This document shows, one piece after another, positions 50,415 to 59,470 of a stretch of 64,000 nucleotides of DNA. A program made the translations under genes and the position numbers. The stretch covers positions 1,197,379-1,261,378 of the forward strand of contig NZ_VDRC01000001.1 in NCBI RefSeq assembly GCF_007667425.1, in the 5' to 3' direction. Every line of letters starts with the position of its first letter. Position 1 is the first letter of the stretch. The notes below the pieces were generated by a model. That model did not search any database, was not told the DNA's origin, and saw only the letters and a program-made list of their open reading frames with translations. The DNA comes from Microbacterium sp. 1.5R (GTDB lineage: Bacteria; Actinomycetota; Actinomycetes; Actinomycetales; Microbacteriaceae).

Positions 50415-51923
50415 TCAGCCCCAGAGCAGGGCTCGGCGCAGGCGATCGGCCTCCTCGACCGCGTCCGGCACGACCTGAGCGAGACCCGTCCCCGCGAGCC
50501 AGGCGCCCACCGCGGCGAGTCCGGGAACGGCCCGGACGGCCGCGCGCGCAGCATCCCGGCGGCTGCCGGATCCGATGAGGGAAGCAGGCTGCGCCTGCAC
50601 GAACCGCGAGCGGTGCGCGGCGACCAGGTCGTCGTCTCGCAGGACCACGCCGAGCAGGTCGGCTGCCTCACGGAGCGCCAACCGCGCCGCCGCGTCATCG
50701 TCCAGCGCGGCGGTCGCCGCCGGCTCCCCCTGGGCGCCGAAAGACACGCGCACGACGTGACGATCCCCGGCGGCCTGCCGCACCCACTCCCACTTCGCCG
50801 TCGAGTGCGTGAGCGCCTTCGCCGTGTGGCTTCCGGGAACGGTGAGGACGCCGGTGCCCCGCGGAGCGCCGGAGAGCGCCGACGCCCGCAGCAGCAGTGT
50901 GACGATCTCGATCTCCGGAGCGGTCGCCGTCGCGGTGGACGCGAGCGCCGGTGCCGCGGTGCCGAGCAGCTCGCGCGCCACGGGCTCCGAGGTGGCGACG
51001 ACGATGCCGTCGGCCGCGAGTTCGGCGAGGTCAGGCGTCTCGTCGCCGACCGCGTCGGTCGTCAGCATCCACCCGTCATCCCCGCGGGAGACGCTCGTGA
51101 CCCGCACGCCGGTGCGCACTGCTCCGCCCAGCTTCTCGATGTCGGTGACGAGGGCGTCCGCGAGCACCGACATGCCGCCGACGAGGCCCTCCACGGCCGC
51201 GCCGGGCGTCTGCGCCTTCGCCGCACGAGCTGCGCCCTCGTCGCGAAGCGCCTGCACCGCACCGGACAGCGACCCGACGCTGGTCAGGGCGGCGTTGAGC
51301 CCGGGGGCCGCCACATCGACATCGACGTCGTCGGGCGAGGCCGAGTAGACCCCGGTCGTGACGGGGGCGACGAGACGATCACGCACCTTGGCGCCCATCC
51401 GCGAGGCGACCAGCTTCCCGAGACTGTGGCTGTGGCCGATCGTCAACGGCGGGCGGACCCGGTCGAGGTACGCCCGCCACACGCCCGACCAGCCGATCAC
51501 GCGACGTACGTCCTCCTGGAACGGGTTGCTCGGGATGCCGAGGATTCCGCCGGCCGGCAACGGGGCAGCACCGACACCGGGGATACCCGAGACCCAAGCC
51601 CCACCGGCTGCGGGCGTCACGATGCGGTCGGCGAGGCCGAGCTCCGTCACCAGCGCACGCACGTGTCCGCCGCGGGTGGCGTAGCTCTCGGCACCGGCGT
51701 CCAGAGCCACCCCGTCGAGCTCCGCCCGCCGGATCGCTCCGCCGACGGCATCCGACGCCTCCAGCAGCGTGACGCGCATGCCGACCTTCACGCACTCGCG
51801 CGCGGCGATGAGTCCGCCGACGCCGCCGCCGATCACGACGACGTGGCGGTGCGAGGCGAGCTCGGCCAACTCCGCCGGATCGGGGCGGGGCGTCTGTTCG
51901 GAGGACACGGGCTCAGGACTCAT
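50415..51923 (-). CDS. hemY: coproporphyrinogen III oxidase / protoporphyrinogen oxidase (FAD-dependent)
   Basis: A 502-residue FAD amine-oxidase-fold protein. The N-terminal VVVIGGGVGGLIAARE binds ADP, VTLLEASDAVGG follows, and the last 50 residues hold the C-terminal FAD motif VPGLAAVGAWLAGTGL. In this route it makes coproporphyrin III. About 26 residues precede the dinucleotide fold. An 86-bp gap separates it from hemE upstream on the same strand. Confidence 0.95.
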   Translation of the reverse strand: MSPEPVSSEQTPRPDPAELAELASHRHVVVIGGGVGGLIAARECVKVGMRVTLLEASDAVGGAIRRAELDGVALDAGAESYATRGGHVRALVTELGLADRIVTPAAGGAWVSGIPGVGAAPLPAGGILGIPSNPFQEDVRRVIGWSGVWRAYLDRVRPPLTIGHSHSLGKLVASRMGAKVRDRLVAPVTTGVYSASPDDVDVDVAAPGLNAALTSVGSLSGAVQALRDEGAARAAKAQTPGAAVEGLVGGMSVLADALVTDIEKLGGAVRTGVRVTSVSRGDDGWMLTTDAVGDETPDLAELAADGIVVATSEPVARELLGTAAPALASTATATAPEIEIVTLLLRASALSGAPRGTGVLTVPGSHTAKALTHSTAKWEWVRQAAGDRHVVRVSFGAQGEPAATAALDDDAAARLALREAADLLGVVLRDDDLVAAHRSRFVQAQPASLIGSGSRRDAARAAVRAVPGLAAVGAWLAGTGLAQVVPDAVEEADRLRRALLWG

Positions 51924-52009
51924 GGCCTCAATCCTCCCACCGCCGCCTGAGCGGCCGGTCCGCGCGGAGCCGTGGATTCAGACCCCGGTCGGCACGCGGC
52001 GCCTCGCCC

Positions 52010-53032
52010 TCAGAGCGAGTGGACGAGCTCCACGATGCGGGTGAGCTGATCCGGATCGGTCTCGGGCGGGACGCCGTGTCCGAGGTTCAGGATGTGACCG
52101 CTGGCCGCGCGGCCCCGCTCGAGCACGTCGCGGACGTGCGCCTCCAGCACCGGCCACGGCGCCGACAGCAGGGCCGGATCGATGTTGCCCTGAAGCGCCG
52201 TGTCCGGTCCGACGAGCCGCGCGGCTTCGTCGAGCGGCATCCGCCAGTCCACGCCGACGGCGTCGGCGATCCCGCCGAGGCGCATGTCGGCGAGGAACGG
52301 ACCGGTGCCGACGCCGAAGTGGATCGTCGGGATGCCGATGCCCTGCAGCGCCGTGCGCGAGTGCGGAGCCACGAAGGCGAGGTAGTCTGACCGGCTCAGC
52401 GAGCCGGCCCAGGAGTCGAAGAGCTGGACGACGGAAGCGCCCGCATCGCGCTGAATCTCGAGGAAGCGGCGCGACACCTCGGCCAGCCAGCCGGCGAGGC
52501 GGTTCCAGGCATCGTGGTCGGCGTGCATCATGGCCCTGGCGCGCAGATGCTCCTTCGACGGCCCGCCCTCGACGAGATAGGCGGCGAGAGTGAAGGGGGC
52601 CCCGGCGAATCCGATCAGCGGCGTCTCGCCCAGTTCCGCCGTGACGATGCGGACGGCCTCGGCGACGGCGTCGCCGTCGAGGGATGCGGGGTCGATCGCC
52701 GTGATGCGGTCGACATCGGCTGCAGTGCGCACCGGGTTCGCGAACACCGGTCCGCGGCCGGGTTCGATCTCGACGTCGACCCCGGCGAGGCGCAGCGGGA
52801 TGACGATGTCGCTGAAGAACACGGCCGCGTCGACGCCGTGCCTCCGCACGGGCTGCAGCGTGATCTCAGCGGCGAGCTCCGGCGTGAGGCAGGCGTCCAG
52901 CATCCGCGTGCCGACCCGCAGTTCGCGGTACTCGGGCAGCGAGCGCCCTGCCTGTCGCATGAACCAGACGGGAGTGCGATCGGGGCGAGGTCCGGTGAGG
53001 GCGCGCACCAGCGGAGCATCGGGAAGAGCCAT
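52010..53032 (-). CDS. hemE: uroporphyrinogen decarboxylase
   Basis: A 340-residue enzyme turning uroporphyrinogen III into coproporphyrinogen [19 protein letters not shown] (residues 21-36) is the family signature with substrate-binding Arg, [11 protein letters not shown] holds the catalytic Asp, and [15 protein letters not shown] and [12 protein letters not shown] follow. GGGAGG lies upstream of the ATG. It is divergent from hemA with a 62-bp gap, so the two promoters are close together. Confidence 0.97.
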   Translation of the reverse strand: MALPDAPLVRALTGPRPDRTPVWFMRQAGRSLPEYRELRVGTRMLDACLTPELAAEITLQPVRRHGVDAAVFFSDIVIPLRLAGVDVEIEPGRGPVFANPVRTAADVDRITAIDPASLDGDAVAEAVRIVTAELGETPLIGFAGAPFTLAAYLVEGGPSKEHLRARAMMHADHDAWNRLAGWLAEVSRRFLEIQRDAGASVVQLFDSWAGSLSRSDYLAFVAPHSRTALQGIGIPTIHFGVGTGPFLADMRLGGIADAVGVDWRMPLDEAARLVGPDTALQGNIDPALLSAPWPVLEAHVRDVLERGRAASGHILNLGHGVPPETDPDQLTRIVELVHSL

Positions 53033-53082
53033 GGCTCCATCCTCCCATCCCGCGCGGAGGGCGACCTGTCCGTCAGGAGGGG

Positions 53083-53088
53083 TAGACT
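53083..53088 (+). promoter_or_regulatory. -10 box of hemA, likely leaderless
   Basis: TAGACT is 6 nt before the GTG at 53095. The AGGAGG at 53075-53080 is too far (14 nt) for an ordinary start and would not be in the transcript. Confidence 0.55.
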
Positions 53089-53094
53089 CGTGGG

Positions 53095-54405
53095 GTGCTG
53101 CTGTGTGTCACGGCGAGTCACAAGACCGCCTCCTTCGAACTGCTCGAACGCCTGAGCCGCACCCCCGACGACGTCGCCTCCACCGTGGTGGACGCTGCGT
53201 CGTGCGTGCAGGGTGCGGTCGTCCTCGCGACGTGCAACCGATTCGAGGCGTACGTGGAGATGGACGAGCCCGTCACCGCCGCGGGCGCCATCGGCGTCGA
53301 GGCCGTGCTCGAAGCAGTCGAATCCGCCACCGGCATCAGCACCGCGGAACTCGACGGCGCCTACGAGGTGCACTCGGGCCGTCACGTCGCCGAGCATCTC
53401 TTCTCGGTCGCCTCGGGTCTCGAGTCCGTCGTCTCCGGCGAGGGCGAGATCGCCGGCCAGGTGCGCCGCGCACTCAAGGCCGCCCGCAAGGACGGCACCA
53501 CCTCCCCCGAGCTCGAGCGCCTCTTCCAGCGTGCGAGCCAGGCGCAGCGCAAGGTCAAGAACGTCACAGCGCTCGGCCGCGCCGGCCGGTCGCTCGTGCG
53601 GCTCGCCCTCGAGCTCGCCGACAGCCGCATCGCCGACTGGTCGGCCGAGCGTGTCCTCCTAGTGGGAACCGGCGCGTACGCCGCGGTCACCCTCGCCACG
53701 CTGCGGGAGCGCGGCGCGGTCGACATCTCGGTCTATTCGCCCTCCGGCCGCGCAGAGAAGTTCGCGGCGAAGCACGGCATCCGCCCCGTCGCCCACGCCG
53801 ACTACGCGCACACCGCTCGGCACTCGAGCCTTCTGATCACCTGCACGACGGCGACCGAGGAGCCGGTGCTGACGCCGGCGCATCTGCAGGCGAAGTCGGG
53901 CGTCGCGCCGACCGGATGCCCTGTCGGCGTGCACGGCCAGCTCGTGATCGACCTCGGCATGCCTCGCAACGTCGACCCCGCCGTCGCGGCTCTCGAAGGC
54001 GTCGCCCTGCTCGACCTCGAGACCATCAGCCTGCACGCGCCGCTCGAGGAACTCCAGGCGACGGATGCCGCGCGCACCGTCGTGCGTGAGGCCGCGGACA
54101 CGTTCCACGTCGTCGGCAGTCGGCAGAGCGTGACTCCGTCGGTCATCGCGCTGCGGTCGCACATCTTCTCGCTCCTCGACTCCGAGATCGAGCGCGCACG
54201 TGCTCGCGGAGACGAAGACGGCAAGGTCGAGCAGGCCCTGCGGCACCTCACCGGCGTGCTGCTGCACACGCCGACCGCTCGGGCCCACCAGCTCGCAGCA
54301 TCCGGTCGGGCGGACGACTTCGCCGCCGCTCTCGCGACCCTCTACGGCATCGACCCGATCGAGCCGGCGCAGGCGTCTCTGGACGACGGCGCCGCAACCG
54401 CCTGA
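53095..54405 (+). CDS. hemA: glutamyl-tRNA reductase
   Basis: A 436-residue NADPH enzyme that commits glutamyl-tRNA to tetrapyrrole synthesis. The thioester cysteine is Cys47 in [27 protein letters not shown] lies near residue 120, [10 protein letters not shown] begins the NADPH domain, and the C-terminal dimerisation helix follows. GTG at 53095 gives the expected N-terminus. Divergent from hemE; the promoter box TAGACT suggests translation without a leader. A 20-bp tandem repeat block lies just past its end. Confidence 0.96.
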   Translation: MLLCVTASHKTASFELLERLSRTPDDVASTVVDAASCVQGAVVLATCNRFEAYVEMDEPVTAAGAIGVEAVLEAVESATGISTAELDGAYEVHSGRHVAEHLFSVASGLESVVSGEGEIAGQVRRALKAARKDGTTSPELERLFQRASQAQRKVKNVTALGRAGRSLVRLALELADSRIADWSAERVLLVGTGAYAAVTLATLRERGAVDISVYSPSGRAEKFAAKHGIRPVAHADYAHTARHSSLLITCTTATEEPVLTPAHLQAKSGVAPTGCPVGVHGQLVIDLGMPRNVDPAVAALEGVALLDLETISLHAPLEELQATDAARTVVREAADTFHVVGSRQSVTPSVIALRSHIFSLLDSEIERARARGDEDGKVEQALRHLTGVLLHTPTARAHQLAASGRADDFAAALATLYGIDPIEPAQASLDDGAATA

Positions 54406-54429
54406 TCGCTTCTGCGCCGACAGGCACCC

Positions 54430-54509
54430 GAGCTGCACCTGCCTGCACCGAGCCGCACCTGCCTGCACCGAGCTGCACCTGCCTGCACCGAGCCGCACCT
54501 GCCTGCACC
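54430..54509. repeat. four 20-bp tandem repeats
   Basis: Four contiguous 20-bp copies of GAG(C)(T/C)GCACCTGCCTGCACC alternate T and C at position 5, so the array is also two 40-bp units. It lies in the 229-bp gap between hemA and the coiled-coil gene. Confidence 0.9.
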
Positions 54510-54634
54510 GAGCAGGCGACCGCGGAGTTCTCCACGGTCAGCGCGATCAGGCATGCGCCGGCCGCTCCCCGCATCCGAATGCTTCATATCGTCGATCCCC
54601 TGACAAGCGCGGCTCACTCGCGCAGACTGGGAGG

Positions 54635-54976
54635 ATGCTCGTGTCGCCGGACCTCATCGGAATCGTCGTCGCCCTCGCGGCCTTCTGCGCGTCGGTGCTC
54701 GGCGGCGTCCGCATCATGCTCGCCCGACAGACCGCGGCCCTCGAAAGCCGCTTCGACCGGATCGACGCGCGTTTCGAGAAGGTCGACGCGCGTTTCGAGA
54801 AGATCGATGCGCGTTTCGAGAAGATCGACGCGCGTTTCGAGAAGATCGACGCGCGTTTCGAGCACCTCGAGGAGAAGTTCGACGACAGGTTCGTGCGCCT
54901 CGAGGAGGAACTGTCCGGAGTGAAGGTCGCGATCGCCCGTCTCGAGGGTCCTCTCCCCCGGTTGCAGCGGCTCTGA
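54635..54976 (+). CDS. small membrane-anchored coiled-coil protein
   Basis: A 113-residue protein with an N-terminal membrane helix (about 8-28, GIVVALAAFCASVLGGVRIML) and a regular coiled coil made of RFEKIDA heptads (about 38-80), ending in VRLEEELSGVKVAIARLEG. Five heptads come from five 21-bp tandem DNA copies. The ATG at 54635 has a CAGACT box 6 nt upstream; a GTG at 54641 with GGGAGG is an alternative. No family could be named. Confidence 0.78.
   Translation: MLVSPDLIGIVVALAAFCASVLGGVRIMLARQTAALESRFDRIDARFEKVDARFEKIDARFEKIDARFEKIDARFEHLEEKFDDRFVRLEEELSGVKVAIARLEGPLPRLQRL
54760..54864. repeat. five 21-bp tandem repeats encoding heptads
   Basis: Units start at 54760, 54781, 54802, 54823 and 54844, each GATCGACGCGCGTTTCGAGAA with at most one or two changes (written here as a 21-bp unit in two parts: GATCGACGCGCG and TTTCGAGAA). 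Confidence 0.92.
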
Positions 54977-55026
54977 CCGCGCCGAGCGGCCCCGCAGCAC
55001 GGGCATCGCCCTGCCACACTGGAGCC

Positions 55027-55602
55027 ATGGCCCTTCACATCACCGGAGACACCGCCGAAGACGCTCTTCTCACTGACAATCCGCTCGCCCTCCTCGTCGG
55101 AATGCTGCTGGATCAGCAGATCCCCATGGAGACGGCGTTCTCCGGCCCGCTCAAGATCGAGCAGCGCACGGGTGCAGCCGATGCCGCATCGATCGCACGG
55201 ATGGACCCCGACGAGTTCCTCGAAGCCTTCAGGACGAGCCCCGCGGTGCACCGCTTTCCGGGGTCGATGGCCGCACGCGTGCAGACGCTCTGCCAGGACA
55301 TCGTCGACAACTGGGGCGGTGACGCCTCCGCCCTGTGGACCGACGGGGATCCCGACGGGACCGAGGTCCTGCGGCGGCTCACTGCCCTGCCCGGATTCGG
55401 CGAGCAGAAGGCCAGGATCTTCCTCGCCCTGCTGGGCAAGCAGTACGGCTTCACCGGCGCAGGATGGCGCGAGGCAGCCGGCGCGTACGGGGAGGAAGGC
55501 TCGTTCCGCAGCGTCGCCGACATCGTCTCCCCCGAGTCGCTCACCAAGGTGCGCGAGCACAAGAAGGCGATGAAGGCCGCTGCCAAGGCGGCCAAGGCCT
55601 GA
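55027..55602 (+). CDS. HhH-GPD family base-excision repair protein
   Basis: A 191-residue protein of the actinobacterial HhH-GPD group. The helix-hairpin-helix is LTALPGFGEQKARIFLALLG (about 120-139), and LLVGMLLDQQIPMETAFSGP is the N-terminal helical core. The catalytic Lys/Asp pair of true glycosylases is not clear: no Asp is visible at the usual distance after the hairpin. The Lys/Ala C-terminus (KKAMKAAAKAAKA) may bind DNA. CACACT stands 6 nt before the ATG. Confidence 0.87.
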   Translation: MALHITGDTAEDALLTDNPLALLVGMLLDQQIPMETAFSGPLKIEQRTGAADAASIARMDPDEFLEAFRTSPAVHRFPGSMAARVQTLCQDIVDNWGGDASALWTDGDPDGTEVLRRLTALPGFGEQKARIFLALLGKQYGFTGAGWREAAGAYGEEGSFRSVADIVSPESLTKVREHKKAMKAAAKAAKA

Positions 55603-55635
55603 GAGTGGACGGGGGCCGGTCGACCGGCCCCGCGC

Positions 55636-57021
55636 TCAGGCTCCCTTGAGGCGCGCAGCCAGGTAGTCGTGGAGCTCGTCGATCGAGACGCGCTCCTGCG
55701 CCATCGTGTCGCGGTCGCGCACCGTGACGGCACGGTCGTCGAGCGAATCGAAGTCGATCGTGACGCAGAAGGGGGTGCCGATCTCGTCCTGACGACGGTA
55801 GCGGCGGCCGATGGCGCCGGCGTCGTCGAAGTCGACCGCCCACGATCCCCGAAGGGTGTCGGCGACCTCGCGAGCGAGCGGCGACAGACGCTCGTTGCGG
55901 CTCAGCGGCAGCACGGCCGCCTTCACCGGCGCGAGACGCGGGTCGAGTTTCAGCACCGTGCGCACGTCGGTGCCGCCCTTGGCGTTGGGGACCTCTTCTT
56001 CGACGTACGCATCGACGAGGAAGGCCATCATCGCGCGGGTCAGACCGAACGACGGCTCGATCACGTACGGCGTGTAGCGCTCGCCCGACGCCTGGTCGAA
56101 GTACGTCAGGCTCTGGCCGGACGCCTCGCTGTGACTCGACAGGTCGTAGTCGGTGCGGTTGGCGACGCCCATCAGCTCGCCCCACTCCTTGCCCTGGAAG
56201 CCGAAGCGGTACTCGACGTCGATCGTGCCGGCCGAGTAATGCGCCCGGTCGTCCTCCGGCACGTCGAACTGGCGCATGTTGGCGGGGTCGATGCCCAGGT
56301 CGATGAACCAGTTCCAGCACGCCTCGACCCAGTGGTCGAACCACTGCGGCGCCTCGGCGGGCGGCGTGAAGAACTCGATCTCCATCTGCTCGAACTCGCG
56401 CGTGCGGAAGATGAAGTTGCCCGGCGTGATCTCGTTGCGGAACGCCTTGCCGACCTGACCGATGCCGAACGGCGGCTTCTTGCGGCTCGCGGTGAGCACG
56501 TTCGAGAAGTTCACGAAGATGCCCTGGGCGGTCTCCGGACGGAGGTAGTACAGACCGGACTCGTCGTCGACGACGCCGAGATAGGTCTTCACGAGGCCCG
56601 AGAAGTCCTTGGGCTCGGTGTACTGGCCCTTCGTGCCGCAGTTCGGGCACGGCACGTCGGCAAGACCGTTCTCGGCCTTGCGACCCTTCCGCGCCTCGAA
56701 GTCCTCGACGAGGTTGTCGGCGCGGAAGCGCTTGTGGCAGCTCAGGCACTCGACGAGAGGGTCGCTGAACGTCGCGACGTGGCCCGAGGCCTCCCACACG
56801 CGCTTGGGCAGGATGATGCTGGAGTCGAGGCCGACCATGTCGCCGCGGCCGCGCACGAACGTCTGCCACCACTGCCGACGGATGTTCTCCTTCAGCTCCG
56901 TGCCGAGGGGTCCGTAATCCCACGCGGACCGCGAGCCGCCGTAGATCTCACCCGCCTGAAAGACGAACCCGCGATGGCGGGCAAGGGCGATGACCTTGTC
57001 GAGACGGGACTGTTCGGCCAC
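55636..57021 (-). CDS. glyS: glycyl-tRNA synthetase (dimeric class II)
   Basis: A 461-residue class II aminoacyl-tRNA synthetase of the single-chain alpha2 type. Early [13 protein letters not shown], the zinc-type CHKR...CPNCGTKG insertion, motif 2 [21 protein letters not shown], and motif 3 [13 protein letters not shown] are clear, followed by the anticodon-binding domain. ATG at 57021. Apparently monocistronic, convergent with the HhH-GPD gene. Confidence 0.97.
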   Translation of the reverse strand: MAEQSRLDKVIALARHRGFVFQAGEIYGGSRSAWDYGPLGTELKENIRRQWWQTFVRGRGDMVGLDSSIILPKRVWEASGHVATFSDPLVECLSCHKRFRADNLVEDFEARKGRKAENGLADVPCPNCGTKGQYTEPKDFSGLVKTYLGVVDDESGLYYLRPETAQGIFVNFSNVLTASRKKPPFGIGQVGKAFRNEITPGNFIFRTREFEQMEIEFFTPPAEAPQWFDHWVEACWNWFIDLGIDPANMRQFDVPEDDRAHYSAGTIDVEYRFGFQGKEWGELMGVANRTDYDLSSHSEASGQSLTYFDQASGERYTPYVIEPSFGLTRAMMAFLVDAYVEEEVPNAKGGTDVRTVLKLDPRLAPVKAAVLPLSRNERLSPLAREVADTLRGSWAVDFDDAGAIGRRYRRQDEIGTPFCVTIDFDSLDDRAVTVRDRDTMAQERVSIDELHDYLAARLKGA

Positions 57022-57098
57022 GGTGGCTCCAATGGTCGGATGCGGAAGGAAGCGGAGAGACCCGGGAATCCAGGCAGGTCAATCCTATCCGCGCCGGA

Positions 57099-57791
57099 TT
57101 ATGCCCGCGTGAACAGGTACCCGCGGTCGACGTCGAAGCCCGCGATCTGCAGACCGCTGCCGAGCAGCCCCTCCATCTGAGCGCGCAGACGCGTGCGCCA
57201 TTCGTGCGCGGCGGCGGGATCCGACTCCCGCATCGCCTCGATGTCGGAGGGGATCTCGAGCGTCTCGACGACCAGATCGGATGCCGGAGGCTTCGCGATG
57301 TCAGCGAGCGCCCACTCGACATCGAGGCGGTCGCTCTCGTCTCCGGCATCCCCTCCCCCGAAGATCCCGTACCGGTTCACCGAGTAGCCGGTGACACGCG
57401 CGCCGAGCACCGAGAGGAAGAAGTGCGCGTTGCGGGCGACGAGCGGGTCGTAGGTCCATGTGATGCGCCCGACATCGCGCGAGAACGCCCACTGGCGCTG
57501 GTGCTCCTTGAGTTCACGCCCCCAGCCGCGTCCGCGATAGTCGGGCAGGAGCGCCGTGATGTGCGAGTGCATCGCACGGCGGGCGGGAGCTCCGAAGAAC
57601 GCGATCGAGGCGCCGACCATCCGCTCTTCGCCGCCGTCGCCGTCGAACAGGCCGACGACGTAATTGCCGGACTGCTGCAACGCGCGCAGCGTGCCGGCGT
57701 CGATGACGCGCTCGGGCCCGCGGATGGAATCCAGCAGGCTCTGCGCGTCGATGATCAGTTCAACGGTGTCGAGGTCACGGATGGTTCGCAC
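57099..57791 (-). CDS. GNAT family acetyltransferase (COG3375-like)
   Basis: A 230-residue N-acetyltransferase fold. The acetyl-CoA site is LLPDYRGRGWGRELKEHQRQW (20 of these residues around 92-111), preceded by MHSHITA, and WTYDPLVARNAHFFLSVLGA follows. This combination is typical of the COG3375 predicted acetyltransferases, whose substrate is unknown. The GTG at 57791 has a CAGACT box 6 nt upstream; GTG at 57797 is an alternative. Confidence 0.83.
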   Translation of the reverse strand: MRTIRDLDTVELIIDAQSLLDSIRGPERVIDAGTLRALQQSGNYVVGLFDGDGGEERMVGASIAFFGAPARRAMHSHITALLPDYRGRGWGRELKEHQRQWAFSRDVGRITWTYDPLVARNAHFFLSVLGARVTGYSVNRYGIFGGGDAGDESDRLDVEWALADIAKPPASDLVVETLEIPSDIEAMRESDPAAAHEWRTRLRAQMEGLLGSGLQIAGFDVDRGYLFTRA

Positions 57792-57931
57792 CCTCACAGT
57801 CTGTCCCCGATCGCGCCGGTCGCGAAACCCGCGCACGGGGTGTCAGCGGTTCGGCATCCCTTCCCCGACGTCAGCGCGCCGCTGCACCGCGCTCGTCCGC
57901 CCATCGAGCGACGTCGACGGCGCGCGCGGAG

Positions 57932-57937
57932 TAACGT
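57932..57937 (+). promoter_or_regulatory. -10 box, likely leaderless start
   Basis: TAACGT is 6 nt before the ATG at 57944; no Shine-Dalgarno site is seen. Confidence 0.5.
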
Positions 57938-57943
57938 TCACGC

Positions 57944-59413
57944 ATGGGCACCGCAGAGAAGACCAGCGCGAGCGACCGGTCGGACACCCGGTTCTTCGGC
58001 CAGCCGTGGGCGCTCGTCCACGTCTTCGGCGTGGAGATGTGGGAGCGGTTCAGCTTCTACGGCATGCAGGGCATCCTGCTCATCTACCTGTACTTCTCCG
58101 TCACGGAGGGCGGGCTGGGCCTGTCGCAAGCCGTCGCGGGCGGCATCGTCGGCGCCTACGGAGGCTCCGTCTACCTGTCGACGATCCTCGGCGCCTGGAT
58201 AGCGGATCGGATGCTCGGCTCGGAGCGCGTCCTGTTCCTGAGCGCGATCGTGATCGTCGCAGGGCACGTCGCCCTCGCCCTGTTGCCGGGGTTCCTCGGC
58301 GTCGGGGTCGGACTCGTGCTCGTCGCCCTCGGCTCCGGCGGCCTCAAGGCCAACGCGACGTCGGTCGTCGGCACGCTCTACAGCGCCGATGACACGCGAC
58401 GCGACGCCGGGTTCTCGCTCTTCTACCTCGGCATCAACCTCGGCGCCTTCCTCGGACCGATCCTCACCGGCATCCTGCAGTCGACCCTCGGCTTCCACTT
58501 CGGCTTCGGCCTCGCCGCGATCGGCATGACCGCGGGACTCGTGCAGTACTCGTTCGGCCGCAAGGCGCTGCCCGACGAAGCACGGCGCGTCCCCAACCCG
58601 CTCCCGCGCCGCCGCTACCCGCTCGTGGCGATCGTCGCCGCGGCCGCGATCGTCGTGATCGCCGTGCTCGTGCTGCTCGGCGTCATCAGGGCCGACAACC
58701 TGTCGACGATCGTGATCGTCGGCACGGTCGTCGCTGCGATCGCCTACTTCGCGGTGATCCTCGTCAGCCGCCGCATAGACGCCACCGAGCGCTCGCGCGT
58801 GTGGGGCTTCCTTCCCCTGTTCATCACCAGCGTGGCGTTCTGGTCGCTCTACCAGCAGCAGTTCACGGTGCTCACCGTGTACTCCGACGAGCGTCTCGAC
58901 CGCAATCTCTTCGGCTTCGAGATGCCCGTGTCGTGGGTGCAGTCGATCAACCCCGTCTTCATCATCATCCTGTCCGGCGTGTTCGCGGCCGTCTGGACGC
59001 GTCTCGGCGCGCGCCAGCCGTCGACCCCGGTCAAGTTCGCGTTCGGAGCGATGATCATGGGCGCAGCCTTCCTGCTGTTCCTGCTCTTCGCGAACGGCAG
59101 TCCGAACTCCACGCCGCTGCTCGCGATCGTCGGCATCCTGCTCGTCTTCACCATCGCCGAGCTGCTCATCTCGCCCGTCGGGCTCTCGGTGACCACCAAA
59201 CTCGCCCCCCGGGTCTTCCACACCCAGATGGTCGCGCTGTTCTTCCTCTCCGTCGCGCTCGGCACCGCCATCTCGGGATGGCTCGTGCAGTTCTACGACC
59301 CGAAGAACGAAGTGCCCTACTTCTCGATCCTCGGCGGCATCGCGATCGCCGTCGGCGCCGGACTGCTCCTCTCGGTCAAGCCGGTGCGGAAGCTCATGAA
59401 GGGCGTCAGCTGA
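57944..59413 (+). CDS. POT family proton-dependent peptide transporter
   Basis: A 489-residue MFS member of the PTR2/POT family importing di- and tripeptides with protons. The first helix carries EMWERFSFYGMQGILLIY with the ExxER-type residues, and YLGINLGAFLGPILTGIL matches the second family signature. About 14 hydrophobic segments. It precedes an MFS exporter-like gene and an M13 peptidase is nearby, which may fit peptide use (inference). Confidence 0.94.
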   Translation: MGTAEKTSASDRSDTRFFGQPWALVHVFGVEMWERFSFYGMQGILLIYLYFSVTEGGLGLSQAVAGGIVGAYGGSVYLSTILGAWIADRMLGSERVLFLSAIVIVAGHVALALLPGFLGVGVGLVLVALGSGGLKANATSVVGTLYSADDTRRDAGFSLFYLGINLGAFLGPILTGILQSTLGFHFGFGLAAIGMTAGLVQYSFGRKALPDEARRVPNPLPRRRYPLVAIVAAAAIVVIAVLVLLGVIRADNLSTIVIVGTVVAAIAYFAVILVSRRIDATERSRVWGFLPLFITSVAFWSLYQQQFTVLTVYSDERLDRNLFGFEMPVSWVQSINPVFIIILSGVFAAVWTRLGARQPSTPVKFAFGAMIMGAAFLLFLLFANGSPNSTPLLAIVGILLVFTIAELLISPVGLSVTTKLAPRVFHTQMVALFFLSVALGTAISGWLVQFYDPKNEVPYFSILGGIAIAVGAGLLLSVKPVRKLMKGVS

Positions 59414-59458
59414 CACCCTCTGGTCGCCCGATCCCGCCCCGACCCTCGGAGCCGCCGA

Positions 59459-59464
59459 TAGCCT
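59459..59464 (+). promoter_or_regulatory. -10 box, likely leaderless start
   Basis: TAGCCT is 6 nt before the ATG at 59471. Confidence 0.45.
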
Positions 59465-59470
59465 GAAGGG

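Noticed and set aside
54430..54509. Possible CRISPR array
   Set aside because: The 20-bp units are directly adjacent with no spacers, and no cas genes are present.
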